Assembly: GCA_031629035.1 (NCBI GenBank)
Contig: JAVLUG010000013.1
Span: forward strand, 30,534 to 94,533
Length of the DNA: 64,000 nt
Source: MVYY01 sp012517575
GTDB taxonomy: Bacteria; Bacteroidota; Bacteroidia; Bacteroidales; Paludibacteraceae
Direction of reading: 5' to 3'
Shown: positions 44,253 to 54,072 of the stretch, in pieces
Layout: each line of letters begins with the position of its first letter
Position numbering within the stretch: position 1 is the first letter of the stretch
Position numbers and translations under genes: made by a program
The notes under the pieces: model-generated
Told to the model about the DNA's origin: nothing
Database searches by the model: none
The model's input: only the letters and a program-made list of their open reading frames with translations

Positions 44253-46196
44253 ATGATAAAAATAACATTTCCAGATGGTTCGGTAAAGGAATTTCCAAAA
44301 GGAATTACCGGACTCGAAATTGCTGAAAGCATCAGTTCAAGATTGGCTCAGGATGCTTTGTCAATAACCGTTAACGGTCAGATTTGGGACTTGACTCGTC
44401 CCATAGAGACGGATGCTGCCGTAAAAATCAATACGTGGGATGATGAAGAAGGGAAACATGCATTTTGGCACACTTCTGCCCACTTAATGGCTGAAGCTTT
44501 GCAGGAATTATATCCCGGTATCAAGTTCGGTATTGGTCCGGCCATTGAAAACGGATTTTATTACGACGTCGATCCTGTAGAAGCCGTAATCCACGAAAGC
44601 GATTTACCCGCAATTGAAGCAAAGATGGCAGAATTGGCTGCTCAAGGTGAAAAACTGAAAAGAACGGACATCAGCAAAGCCGATGCGCTCAAAAAATTTC
44701 AAACCAAAGGCGACGAATACAAGGTTGAATTAATTAACGATTTACAGGACGGAACCATTACACTCTACAGTCAAGGAAACTTTACTGATTTGTGTCGGGG
44801 GCCTCACCTGCCCAATACAGAAAAAATTAAAGCCATTAAACTGTTAAGTGTTGCCGGCGCGTATTGGCGTGGCGACGAAAAGCGCAAACAGCTCACTCGA
44901 ATTTATGGCATTACGTTTCCGAAGAAAAAAATGCTGGATGAATATCTTCTGTTGTTGGAAGAAGCCAAGAAACGCGACCATCGAAAGATTGGCAAGGAAC
45001 TTGAATTATTTATGTTTTCCGACATGGTTGGCAAAGGACTTCCCATTTGGTTGCCTCGCGGAACAGATTTACGTCTCCGACTGGAAAATGTACTGAAAAC
45101 CATTCAACAACGATTTGAATATCAGCAGGTTATCACTCCACACATTGGTAACAAACAGCTTTATGTTACTTCCGGTCATTATGCCAAATACGGAAAAGAT
45201 TCTTTTCAGCCCATTCATACTCCCGAAGAAGGAGAGGAATATTTGCTCAAACCCATGAATTGTCCGCATCATTGCGAAATATATAAATTTAAACCGCGTT
45301 CCTACAAAGATTTGCCTTTGCGTTTTGCCGAATTTGGTACGGTTTACCGCTACGAACAAAGCGGCGAACTTCACGGGCTTACGCGCGTCAGAAGTTTTAC
45401 GCAAGATGATGCGCATATATTCTGTCGCCCCGATCAAGTGAAAGATGAGTTTTTGAAAGTAATGGACATCATTTTTATTATTTTCAATGCCCTCGATTTT
45501 AAAAATTTTGAAGCTCAAATTTCCCTGCGCGACCCAAACAATAAAGAAAAATATATCGGCACTGACGAAAATTGGGAAAAAGCCGAAAAAGCTATTATCG
45601 AAGCTTGCGAAGAAAAAGGATTGAAAGCCAAAATTGTTCAAGGTGAAGCAGCTTTTTACGGTCCCAAGCTGGACTTTATGGTAAAAGACGCCATTGGCAG
45701 AAAATGGCAACTTGGCACCATACAGGTGGATTATAATTTACCGGAACGTTTCGAGTTGGAATATACCGGGGAAGACAATCAAAAACATCGTCCGGTGATG
45801 ATTCACAGAGCACCTTTTGGTTCGATGGAACGATTTATTGCTGTTCTTATTGAGCATACAGCCGGAAAATTTCCGCTGTGGCTTACACCCGATCAGGTTG
45901 CAGTGCTGCCAATTAGCGAAAAATTCAATGATTATGCTTTCGACATTGCAAAAAAACTGAAAGAAAAATCCATCCGGGTTACTGTAGATGAAAGAAATGA
46001 AAAAATCGGTCGAAAAATTCGGGACAACGAACTGAAACGTATTCCTTATATGCTCATTGTGGGTGAAAAGGAAATGGAAACATCCTGTGTTTCAGTGCGC
46101 CGACAGGGAGAAGGCGATGCGGGAAGCATGAGTGTGGAAGAATTTGCAGAATTAATCCATAACGAAGTAGCTTCGCAAATGAAGCAGTTCAATTAA
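44253..46196 (+). CDS. thrS: Threonyl-tRNA synthetase
   Basis: The order is TGS domain (1-60), editing domain with HTSAHLMAEAL, class II catalytic core, and anticodon-binding domain. Zinc ligands lie in MNCPHHCEIYK and later His. Motif 2 is RYEQSGELHGLTRVRSFTQ and motif 3 is APFGSMERFIAVLIEH. It charges tRNA-Thr. At 647 residues it is full length. The infC-rpmI-rplT genes that often follow thrS are absent; the next gene is convergent. Confidence 0.96.
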   Translation: MIKITFPDGSVKEFPKGITGLEIAESISSRLAQDALSITVNGQIWDLTRPIETDAAVKINTWDDEEGKHAFWHTSAHLMAEALQELYPGIKFGIGPAIENGFYYDVDPVEAVIHESDLPAIEAKMAELAAQGEKLKRTDISKADALKKFQTKGDEYKVELINDLQDGTITLYSQGNFTDLCRGPHLPNTEKIKAIKLLSVAGAYWRGDEKRKQLTRIYGITFPKKKMLDEYLLLLEEAKKRDHRKIGKELELFMFSDMVGKGLPIWLPRGTDLRLRLENVLKTIQQRFEYQQVITPHIGNKQLYVTSGHYAKYGKDSFQPIHTPEEGEEYLLKPMNCPHHCEIYKFKPRSYKDLPLRFAEFGTVYRYEQSGELHGLTRVRSFTQDDAHIFCRPDQVKDEFLKVMDIIFIIFNALDFKNFEAQISLRDPNNKEKYIGTDENWEKAEKAIIEACEEKGLKAKIVQGEAAFYGPKLDFMVKDAIGRKWQLGTIQVDYNLPERFELEYTGEDNQKHRPVMIHRAPFGSMERFIAVLIEHTAGKFPLWLTPDQVAVLPISEKFNDYAFDIAKKLKEKSIRVTVDERNEKIGRKIRDNELKRIPYMLIVGEKEMETSCVSVRRQGEGDAGSMSVEEFAELIHNEVASQMKQFN

Positions 46197-46214
46197 AAAT
46201 CCCGGCAAAATAAA

Positions 46215-46256
46215 AGCGGGCTGAATTTTTAAATTTTCTAAAAAATTCAGCCCGCT
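46215..46256. terminator. Bidirectional terminator between thrS and parC
   Basis: AGCGGGCTGAATTTTT (46215-46230) and AAAAATTCAGCCCGCT (46241-46256) form a perfect 16-base stem between convergent genes. A T-run follows on the plus strand. Confidence 0.85.
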
Positions 46257-46282
46257 AATTTTTTGCAAAGAAAAGAAACAAA

Positions 46283-49120
46283 TCAAAATAAAGTCAACTG
46301 ACTGCCATCTTCGTCAGTCAAATGAGTCTCCGTCCTGTTTTCGGTACTTGAAACGGCATCTTCTTTTGTTTGAGGATTTTCACCGATTTTCCTTTCGACA
46401 TCAATTGCCTTTTCTGGCGATTCTTGTGTATCAGAAGAATTTGTTATTTGATCGTTTTCCGAACTGTTTTCGTTATCTTCGTCCTCATCATTGTTGATTA
46501 CTGTGCTTTCTTCATCATTCTTTTCTTTGAAGCGAAGAGGGTTCAATTCGTTGACGGTTTCCACTTCAAAAGTTGTCAAACGTTTGCCTTTGGCTTTGTA
46601 ACTTTTTACACCGATAAATTCTTCAGCATCCACTATCAACGGGTTTCTGTGAGCATCGTGTCCACCAAAAACAATTTCAAATCTTGGAAAATCGACACTG
46701 GAAAGCAAAATCAGTCGAGATTCGGGATGCTCTCCAACAAAACTGACTTTCTTTTGTGATGGGGTAAGTTGAAAACGTTTCAGATAATAATTATTTAATT
46801 CTCCATCGTATACCACAGCCGACCAAACTTTATTCTCGTCAAATTTTTCTATTATCTGGATATTGTTTTCGTAATGATTGGTGGCATCAAAATTTGTAGT
46901 ATAATACTCGCCATTTTTAGAAATAATCAAAATCAGATCCTCACTTTGAAATTCGCCCAGATACTCTCCGTGCTTGTCGTAATTCAAACGTAAAACATCA
47001 TGATCAAACCAGACTTGCCGGCCTCCGAGTGTAGAACCTCCCTTCTGCTTGAGGGTAATTTTATGAATTTCATTTTTGGTCAAAATGTTTCCCAACGCTT
47101 GACGACCTTTAATGGCTATTTCACCAAAATCTTTTTCCAATACAAGTTTAGTCATGCGCGGCTTCGGTTTCAACGTAACACGAATAATTTCAGCTTCGGC
47201 ATTGGGATTGGCCGAGAAATAAAGGATTTTTGAACCGGCAGCACCTTGTGTCAAATCGTATTCCTTGTCGCGTGTAATGCCATTCACGGCAAAACGCTTG
47301 ATATAATATGGTCCGGCTTTCCCGTCCCTATACACCACATTGTAAACCGTTCGTTTGTCATTTTTTTTGAACACATTGACATAAAGAATATTTTTCCCGA
47401 CAAACATTTTTTCGGCTACTTTGGTAACCTTGTACCTTCCATCCTTGAAAAATACAATAATATCGTCAATATCGGAACAATTGCATACAAATTCGTCCTT
47501 TTTCAGTGATGTACCAATAAAACCTTCTTCACGGTTTACATAAAGTTTTTCGTTGGCTTCAACCACTTTGGTTGCAATAATGGTTTCGAAGTTACGAATC
47601 TCCGTGCGACGTGGATAATTTTTCCCATAACGCTCTTTTAATCCTTGATACCATGAAATAGTGTACTCGATCAAATGATTTAAGTGAAAATTCACTTCAT
47701 CAATTTTTTTCTGAATTGCCATCAGGGTGTCGTTTGCCTTATCGGAATCGAATTTGGTAATACGAACCATTTTAATATCCAGCAGTTTCTGTATATCTTC
47801 CCGCGTTACAGACCTGATAAAATTTTCCTTAAAAGGTTCCAAACGCTGGTCGATATAATTGATCACAGCGTCCTGACTTGAACTGTCTTCAAAACCTTTA
47901 TCCTTATAAATCCTGTTTTCTATAAAAATTTTTTCAAGCGACGTGAAAAAAAGCTGTTCGTAAAGTTCCTGTTTCTGTATATCAAGTTCGGCTTCCAACA
48001 AGTCTTTGGTATGATTACAGCTGACGCGAAGCATTTCACTGACATTCATAAAACGGGGTTTTCGGTCATGAATTACGCAACAGTTGGGCGAAATGCTGAT
48101 TTCGCAATCAGTAAAGGCATACAACGCATCAATGGTTTTATCGGGCGAAGTACCGGGTTGCAAATGAACGAGTATTTCTACGCTGGAAGCTGTATTGTCG
48201 TCCACTTTTCTGATTTTTATTTTTCCCTTGTCGTTGGCTTTTAATATGGAATCAATCAGTTTCGATGTATTTGTTCCGTAAGGTATTTCGGTAATAGACA
48301 GAGTTTTATTGTCGACCTTATTGATTTTTGCTCTGATTTTAACTACACCGCCGCGTTCGCCATCGTTGTAATGACTGACATCGATCAGTCCTCCGGTTTG
48401 AAAATCGGGAAAAAGTTCAAAATCTTCACCTTTCAGATAAGCAATGCAGGCATCAATCAATTCGTTAAAATTGTGAGGCAATATTTTAGAATTCAATCCC
48501 ACAGCAATACCTTCTACGCCTTGAGCCAGCAGCAAAGGAAATTTTACCGGCAAGTTCACCGGTTCTTTGTTTCGGCCGTCGTAAGAAAGTTTCCATTCCG
48601 TTGTTTTAGGATTGAAAACGGTTTCGAGAGCAAATTTTGAAAGACGTGCTTCGATGTATCGAGGTGCAGCTGCAGAATCTCCCGTAAGAATATTTCCCCA
48701 GTTTCCCTGACAGTCAATCAGCAAATCTTTCTGTCCCAGCTGAATAAGCGCATCTCCAATGGATGCATCTCCATGCGGATGAAATTGCATAGTGTGCCCC
48801 ACAATATTGGCCACCTTGTTGTAACGACCATCTTCGAGTCTTCTCATGGAATGAAGAATACGTCGTTGTACCGGTTTCAGACCATCGTAAATGTCGGGTA
48901 CGGCACGTTCAAGAATTACGTAGGAAGCATAATCCAAAAACCAGTTCTGATACATGCCGGAAAGATGATGCTTAACTTCGCTGCTTTCTATTTTTGGTAT
49001 TTTGTAAGAAGAATGACCGGAAGGTTTCGTCTCTGAATTTTCTTCATCATCAGCTTGTTCAACAAAATCTTCCTCATTTTCCGCGCCGGTTATTTCTTCT
49101 TTATCCTCTCTTTCGTCCAT
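46283..49120 (-). CDS. parC: DNA topoisomerase IV subunit A (ParC-type)
   Basis: The core has DGLKPVQRRIL, the quinolone region HPHGDASIGDAL and the catalytic Tyr155 in AAPRYIEARLS. The C-terminal half is the DNA-wrapping propeller. Both ends are acidic: an Asp/Glu-rich N-terminus and a C-terminal tail of about 70 residues rich in Glu, Asp, Asn and Ser. No GyrA box is evident, which fits topoisomerase IV and not gyrase. It starts 16 bases after tcdA ends, so they are cotranscribed. The B subunit is not in the window. Confidence 0.85.
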   Translation of the reverse strand: MDEREDKEEITGAENEEDFVEQADDEENSETKPSGHSSYKIPKIESSEVKHHLSGMYQNWFLDYASYVILERAVPDIYDGLKPVQRRILHSMRRLEDGRYNKVANIVGHTMQFHPHGDASIGDALIQLGQKDLLIDCQGNWGNILTGDSAAAPRYIEARLSKFALETVFNPKTTEWKLSYDGRNKEPVNLPVKFPLLLAQGVEGIAVGLNSKILPHNFNELIDACIAYLKGEDFELFPDFQTGGLIDVSHYNDGERGGVVKIRAKINKVDNKTLSITEIPYGTNTSKLIDSILKANDKGKIKIRKVDDNTASSVEILVHLQPGTSPDKTIDALYAFTDCEISISPNCCVIHDRKPRFMNVSEMLRVSCNHTKDLLEAELDIQKQELYEQLFFTSLEKIFIENRIYKDKGFEDSSSQDAVINYIDQRLEPFKENFIRSVTREDIQKLLDIKMVRITKFDSDKANDTLMAIQKKIDEVNFHLNHLIEYTISWYQGLKERYGKNYPRRTEIRNFETIIATKVVEANEKLYVNREEGFIGTSLKKDEFVCNCSDIDDIIVFFKDGRYKVTKVAEKMFVGKNILYVNVFKKNDKRTVYNVVYRDGKAGPYYIKRFAVNGITRDKEYDLTQGAAGSKILYFSANPNAEAEIIRVTLKPKPRMTKLVLEKDFGEIAIKGRQALGNILTKNEIHKITLKQKGGSTLGGRQVWFDHDVLRLNYDKHGEYLGEFQSEDLILIISKNGEYYTTNFDATNHYENNIQIIEKFDENKVWSAVVYDGELNNYYLKRFQLTPSQKKVSFVGEHPESRLILLSSVDFPRFEIVFGGHDAHRNPLIVDAEEFIGVKSYKAKGKRLTTFEVETVNELNPLRFKEKNDEESTVINNDEDEDNENSSENDQITNSSDTQESPEKAIDVERKIGENPQTKEDAVSSTENRTETHLTDEDGSQLTLF

Positions 49121-49136
49121 ATATTTTTCACTCCAA

Positions 49137-49892
49137 TTATTCCAAAGTTTTATTAAAATTATCCTGAAACTGACTTTTGCTTATAATTTCACGAATGACA
49201 TGAGAAGCCATCATACAGCCAAAGATGGCAGGCATATAAGAAATGGTTCCCACGGTCGATTTTTTATATTTTTCGTCTTCAACAGTCAATACGGCTTTTT
49301 TGTTGGGCAGTTCATCCGAAAAAACTACTGAAAGTCCTTTTGTTATGCCCATTTTCGACAGCCGCTGCCGTACGGCTTTTGCCAGTGGACAAGTATGCGT
49401 CCTCGAAATATCCGTAATCCTGACTTTTGAAGGATCCATTCTGCCTCCCGAACCCATTGAGGAAATAATATTGATTCCACGCTCCATACAGCTCTTAATA
49501 AGGTAAACTTTAGGAGTAACCGTATCAATGGCATCCACTACAAAATCATATTTCTCTGTTTCCAACAATTCTTCGATGTTCGATACTTCTGCCCATTGAT
49601 TAAAAGTTTTTAATTTTAAATCAGGATTGATTTGCAACAACCTTTCGGCCATCACATCGGCTTTGTATCGCGAAATCGTATTTACAGACGCCAGTATTTG
49701 TCTGTTTAAATTGGTGGAATTGATGGTATCGTGATCCACAATGGTCATTTTACCTATACCGGCACGGCAAATCATTTCCGCAGCCATACCTCCCACACCA
49801 CCCAGACCGACAATAAGCACCGCAGCCTGTTGCAAGGCATCCATGCCCGATTCCCCAATCAATAACTCTGTACGTTGCGTCCACGAAGTCAT
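49137..49892 (-). CDS. tcdA: tRNA threonylcarbamoyladenosine dehydratase
   Basis: A ThiF/E1-like fold with LIVGLGGVGGMAAEMICRAG and the metal/ATP region DHDTINSTNLNRQI. SSMGSGGRMDPSKV and VFSDELP are TcdA features. It cyclises the t6A base at position 37 of ANN-decoding tRNAs using ATP. The frame is open to 49940, but a -7 element (49911-49918) lies between that ATG and the one at 49892, and the family starts at SWTQRTELLIG, so I chose 49892 (251 residues). Confidence 0.88.
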   Translation of the reverse strand: MTSWTQRTELLIGESGMDALQQAAVLIVGLGGVGGMAAEMICRAGIGKMTIVDHDTINSTNLNRQILASVNTISRYKADVMAERLLQINPDLKLKTFNQWAEVSNIEELLETEKYDFVVDAIDTVTPKVYLIKSCMERGINIISSMGSGGRMDPSKVRITDISRTHTCPLAKAVRQRLSKMGITKGLSVVFSDELPNKKAVLTVEDEKYKKSTVGTISYMPAIFGCMMASHVIREIISKSQFQDNFNKTLE

Positions 49893-49910
49893 ATCCGAAT
49901 AATTATCATA

Positions 49911-49918
49911 CAAAGTTA
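49911..49918 (-). promoter_or_regulatory. Promoter -7 element of tcdA-parC
   Basis: TAACTTTG on the minus strand fits TAnnTTTG, 18 nt upstream of the chosen tcdA start. It supports the shorter reading. The -33 element is not clear. Confidence 0.5.
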
Positions 49919-49963
49919 AACTTTTGCGAGGACAATTCATATTTCAACGGGAGAAAAATTTTT

Positions 49964-49996
49964 TATGAGAATTTGAACGTTGTGCAAATTCTCATA
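49964..49996. repeat. Perfect inverted repeat between glnS and tcdA
   Basis: ATGAGAATTTG and CAAATTCTCAT pair perfectly (12 bases including the flanking T/A) around a nine-base loop. On the minus strand it is followed by A-run then T-run, so it may terminate glnS transcripts or bind a regulator. Confidence 0.6.
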
Positions 49997-50080
49997 TTAA
50001 TGGCCAATTGATACTACAACACGCACCAAAAATGTTACAAATTTTCTTTGCAACATTTTTAGCCTGAATTTATAATGATT

Positions 50081-51772
50081 TTACTTATTGAGTTCTTTGC
50101 TCCAGCTGTCCTTGAGGGAGACGGTGCGGTTGAATATCAACTTGTTCGGAGTTGAATCCAAATCGACTGTGAAATATCCAATACGCTGAAACTGGAAATG
50201 TTCGAGTGGATGAACATTTTTTAGTGAATTTTCCAGTTTACAACCGGTAAGTATTTGTAGAGAATCGGGATTGAGCAATTCACGGAAATCACGTTCATCA
50301 GCAGAAGGATTTTCAACATTGAATAAACGGTCGTAAAGTCGCACCTCAGCATCCACACAATGAGCCGCTGAAACCCAATGAAGCGTTCCCTTCACTTTGC
50401 GATTGCTTTCAGGCATACCACTTTTTGTCAAGGGATCATACTCGCAATAAACTTCCATAATTTCGCCATTGTCATCTTTCTTGCAACCCGTACATTTAAC
50501 TATATAAGCGCTTTTCAACCGAACTTCCTGACCGGGTGTCAGACGAAAATAATTTTTAGGCGGATTTTCCATAAAATCATCCCGCTCAATGAAAAGTTCT
50601 CTTGAAAAGGCAACTTCTCTGGTTCCGGCTTCAGGGTCTTCAGGATTATTTTGCGTCGTCATCATTTCTACTTTTCCTTCTGGATAATTGGTAACAATCA
50701 GCTTAACGGGATGGAGCACGGCATTTACTCGTGTTGCCGTTTTGTTGAGGCTTTCGCGAGCTGCATGTTCGAGCAATCCAATATCGTTCAACGCTTCAAA
50801 TTTTGTATAGCCAATTTTATCGATAAAGTTATGAATGGATTCCGGCGTAAAACCACGTCGCCGCAAACCACAAAGTGTCGGCATGCGTGGATCGTCCCAG
50901 CCACTGACAAACTTTTCCTGAACAAGTTGCAACAGTTTGCGCTTGCTCATAACAGTATAAGTAAGATTTAGACGATTAAATTCTATCTGTCGCGGACGGT
51001 AATCGGAATCTTGATACTGGTCGATAAACCAGTCGTAAAGTGGCCGATGAACCTCAAACTCGAGGGTACACAAAGAATGGGTAACTCCTTCAAAATAATC
51101 GCATTGACCATGAGCAAAATCATACATCGGATAAACTTTCCATTGCCAACCTGTGCGGTGATGCGGATGAGAAGTGATAATCCTATACATAATGGGATCG
51201 CGAAAATGCATGTTGGGAGAAGCCATATCGATTTTTGCCCTCAATACCATGCTGCCTTCTGGAATTTCTCCATCGGTCATTTTTTGAAAAAGCGCAAGAT
51301 TTTCTTCAACCGGACGGTTACGATAAGGACTTTCAATGCCAGGAACAGTTGGTGTACCTTTTTGTTTGGCAATGGTTTCTGCACTTTGTTCGTCTACATA
51401 AGCCAAACCTTTTTTGATAAACTGAACTGCCAAATCCCAAAGTTTCTGAAAATAATCGGAAGCGTAGTAAACATTTTCCCACTGATAACCCAGCCATTGA
51501 ATGTCTTCCATAATGGAATCGACATATTCAACATCTTCTTTGACGGGATTGGTATCATCAAAACGAAGATTACAAATTCCTCCATATCTTTTTGCAATAT
51601 CGAAATTTAGACAAATAGCCTTGGCATGTCCTATATGCAAATAACCATTTGGCTCGGGAGGAAATCTTGTCTGAACACGTCCACCATTTTTCCCCTCCTT
51701 TACGTCCTGATCTACAATGGCTTCAATAAAATTCAGATTTTTTTTTGGAGTTTCTTCTTCGTTAATTTTCAT
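50081..51772 (-). CDS. glnS: Glutaminyl-tRNA synthetase
   Basis: The class I signature HIGH is at residues 46-49 (PNGYLHIGHAKA) and the KMSKS equivalent is VMSKRKLLQ. The DDTNP and CDYFEGVTHSLCTLEFE segments are standard GlnRS. Two beta-barrel anticodon domains fill the C-terminus. The 563 residues match the enzyme. It charges tRNA-Gln directly. It follows lpxA by 53 bases on the same strand and is probably the last gene of the lipid A operon. Confidence 0.95.
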   Translation of the reverse strand: MKINEEETPKKNLNFIEAIVDQDVKEGKNGGRVQTRFPPEPNGYLHIGHAKAICLNFDIAKRYGGICNLRFDDTNPVKEDVEYVDSIMEDIQWLGYQWENVYYASDYFQKLWDLAVQFIKKGLAYVDEQSAETIAKQKGTPTVPGIESPYRNRPVEENLALFQKMTDGEIPEGSMVLRAKIDMASPNMHFRDPIMYRIITSHPHHRTGWQWKVYPMYDFAHGQCDYFEGVTHSLCTLEFEVHRPLYDWFIDQYQDSDYRPRQIEFNRLNLTYTVMSKRKLLQLVQEKFVSGWDDPRMPTLCGLRRRGFTPESIHNFIDKIGYTKFEALNDIGLLEHAARESLNKTATRVNAVLHPVKLIVTNYPEGKVEMMTTQNNPEDPEAGTREVAFSRELFIERDDFMENPPKNYFRLTPGQEVRLKSAYIVKCTGCKKDDNGEIMEVYCEYDPLTKSGMPESNRKVKGTLHWVSAAHCVDAEVRLYDRLFNVENPSADERDFRELLNPDSLQILTGCKLENSLKNVHPLEHFQFQRIGYFTVDLDSTPNKLIFNRTVSLKDSWSKELNK

Positions 51773-51825
51773 AGCTTCTGAACAATATAAAAAAAATTCT
51801 CAAAACCAGAGAAATGAAACCTTAC

Positions 51826-52605
51826 TTATTCCAGAAAACTTTTGATAATTCCTCTTTGTGAATTTTTTATGAAAAGGAGAATATCATCACGTTCTTTGGT
51901 AGCCGGTAATTCGGCTTCAATACGATCGATAGCATTGCTCACATTCATTTTCGACAAAAAGATATAACGATAAATTTCCTGAATATAACCAATTTGTTCG
52001 TTGGAAAATCCGCGTCGCCGCAAACCCACCGAATTGATTCCTTCGAATGACAAAGGCTCACGTCCTGCTTTTACATAGGGAGGCACATCTTTGTTTACTT
52101 TTGTTCCACCCTGAATAATAACATGAGAACCAATGTGGGAAAATTGATGAACCAAAACGCCTCCGCTGATAACTGCATAATCTTCAATAACTACTTCGCC
52201 GGCAAGCTGTGTTGCATTGGACATAATGACATTGTTGCCAACAAGGCAATCATGCGCAATATGGCAATAAGCCATGATCAGACAATTGTCGCCAACTTGG
52301 GTTTTTCCTTTTGAAGCAGTTCCTCTATTTACGGTAACACATTCGCGAATGGTGGTATTATCTCCAATAATGGCCAAAGTATCTTCTCCCTTAAATTTCA
52401 AATCCTGTGGAATGGCTGCAATTACGGCACCGGGAAAAATAGTACAGTTTTTCCCGATTCGGGCTCCTTCCAAAATAGTAACATTGGGTCCAATACGAGT
52501 ACCTTCACCTATTTCTACATTCTTGTCGATGGTAACAAAGGGTTCAATGACTACCGACGGAGCAATTTTTGCATCCGGATGAATATATGCCAGCGGTTGT
52601 TTCAT
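51826..52605 (-). CDS. lpxA: UDP-N-acetylglucosamine acyltransferase
   Basis: Hexapeptide repeats of a left-handed beta-helix run through the first 190 residues (IHPDAKIAPSVVIEPFVTI). The catalytic His is expected in AYCHIAHDCLVG. The C-terminal helical part (RRRGFSNEQIGYIQEIYR) is typical. It transfers a hydroxyacyl chain from ACP to UDP-GlcNAc, the first step of lipid A synthesis. It starts 26 bases after lpxC-fabZ. Confidence 0.95.
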   Translation of the reverse strand: MKQPLAYIHPDAKIAPSVVIEPFVTIDKNVEIGEGTRIGPNVTILEGARIGKNCTIFPGAVIAAIPQDLKFKGEDTLAIIGDNTTIRECVTVNRGTASKGKTQVGDNCLIMAYCHIAHDCLVGNNVIMSNATQLAGEVVIEDYAVISGGVLVHQFSHIGSHVIIQGGTKVNKDVPPYVKAGREPLSFEGINSVGLRRRGFSNEQIGYIQEIYRYIFLSKMNVSNAIDRIEAELPATKERDDILLFIKNSQRGIIKSFLE

Positions 52606-52631
52606 TGTTTAGGTTTGTGAATCTTTTAATT

Positions 52632-54014
52632 TTATTTGTTTTTGATGATTTGTGCCATAAACTGAGCCTCAGCAACAATTTTTCCGCCAACGAAAGCGTA
52701 TCCTTTCATATCGGTGCATCCATGACGAATTTCATCAATCATTTCCACACGGAAAATAACCGTATCACCCGGCACAACTTTTTGACGGAATTTTACATTG
52801 TCGATTTTCATGAAATAAGTAGAATATTTTTCAGGTTCCTCCACTTTGTTCAACACCAAAATTCCGGCAGTTTGTGCCATTGCTTCCACCAAAAGGACAC
52901 CCGGCATTACGGGTTCACTGGGAAAATGTCCCATAAAAAAAGTTTCGTTGCCGGAAACATTTTTTACACCCACAATGACTCTATCGTTGATATCGATAAT
53001 TTTATCGACCAGCAGGAAAGGCCAGCGATGTGGCAAAAGTTTTCTGATAGCATTAATATCAAATACAGGGGGAACCGCATCATCATATATCGGAGCTGAA
53101 ACTTCCTGTTTTTTTATTTCTTTGCGAATGATTTTGGCCAGATCGGTATTAATTTTATGACCGGGATACTGAACAATAACTTTTGCTTTCAGTGGTTTCC
53201 CAATCAGCGAAAGGTCTCCGATGACATCCAGCAACTTATGTCGAGCAGGTTCATTGGGATAATTCAGTTCTCCGTTGATATATCCAAGTTTGGTAGCATC
53301 AATACGTGGTTGATGAAGTTTGTCGGTAAGGCGGTCCATAGTCTCCTGCGACAATTCCTTATCGTAAATGACCAATGCATTTTTCAAATCGCCACCTTTG
53401 ATAAGATTCATACTCAAAAGCGGCTCTATTTCGTGAACAAACACAAAAGTACGTGCTGAAGCAATTTCATCGGCAAATTTATCGAGCGAATCGAGGCTCG
53501 CATATTGGTTGGAAAGTACTGCAGAATCGAATCCTATGTGAACATCTACACTGAAAGTATCATCAGGCAACAAAGTGATTCTGGAATTTGAATCGGGAAG
53601 CGCATATTCTATTTTCTTCCTTACAACATAGTAGTCTTTTTCGGCTTTCTGCTCAACAATCCCGACCTCTTTTATTTTTTCAACATAAAAGTGAGCGCTT
53701 CCATCCAAAATAGGGAATTCAGGCGCATTAACTTCTATCAGGCAATTGTCGATACCGAAAGCATAGAGCGCCGCCAGCGCATGTTCTACCGTGCTCACTT
53801 GAACGTCGCCTTTCTGTAAAACAGTGCCACGAACCGTATGTGTTACATTTTCAGCCAATGCTTCAATAATAACAGGTTCTTGCAGATCGATACGTTTTAG
53901 TTTTATTCCATGATTCTCAGGAGCCGGCAAAAAGGTAATCACAATATCCAAACCTGTGTGTAAGCCTTTTCCTTCTAATGTAAACGATTCCTTTAATGTT
54001 TGCTGTCTCGTCAT
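52632..54014 (-). CDS. lpxC-fabZ: Bifunctional LpxC deacetylase / FabZ dehydratase fusion
   Basis: Residues 1-300 are LpxC, with zinc ligands in VSTVEHALAALY and PARHKLLDVIGDLSLIG. Residues about 315-460 are FabZ, with LPHRWPFLLVDKI and the active-site segment GHFPSEPVMPGVLLVEAM. LpxC removes the acetyl group in the committed lipid A step; FabZ dehydrates 3-hydroxyacyl-ACP. This fusion is a hallmark of Bacteroidota. The frame is open to 54110, but the ATG at 54014 begins the conserved RQQTLKESFTLEGKGLHTG and avoids overlap with lpxD. Confidence 0.95.
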   Translation of the reverse strand: MTRQQTLKESFTLEGKGLHTGLDIVITFLPAPENHGIKLKRIDLQEPVIIEALAENVTHTVRGTVLQKGDVQVSTVEHALAALYAFGIDNCLIEVNAPEFPILDGSAHFYVEKIKEVGIVEQKAEKDYYVVRKKIEYALPDSNSRITLLPDDTFSVDVHIGFDSAVLSNQYASLDSLDKFADEIASARTFVFVHEIEPLLSMNLIKGGDLKNALVIYDKELSQETMDRLTDKLHQPRIDATKLGYINGELNYPNEPARHKLLDVIGDLSLIGKPLKAKVIVQYPGHKINTDLAKIIRKEIKKQEVSAPIYDDAVPPVFDINAIRKLLPHRWPFLLVDKIIDINDRVIVGVKNVSGNETFFMGHFPSEPVMPGVLLVEAMAQTAGILVLNKVEEPEKYSTYFMKIDNVKFRQKVVPGDTVIFRVEMIDEIRHGCTDMKGYAFVGGKIVAEAQFMAQIIKNK

Positions 54015-54072
54015 TTGTTTTTGTTTTCCATTTTTTAAGCTATTGAAGCAGTCAAAAAAAATTCCAGAATAA

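Noticed and set aside
45069..45710. Minus-strand frame of 213 codons inside thrS
   Set aside because: It is antisense to conserved thrS motifs and shows no domain or promoter.
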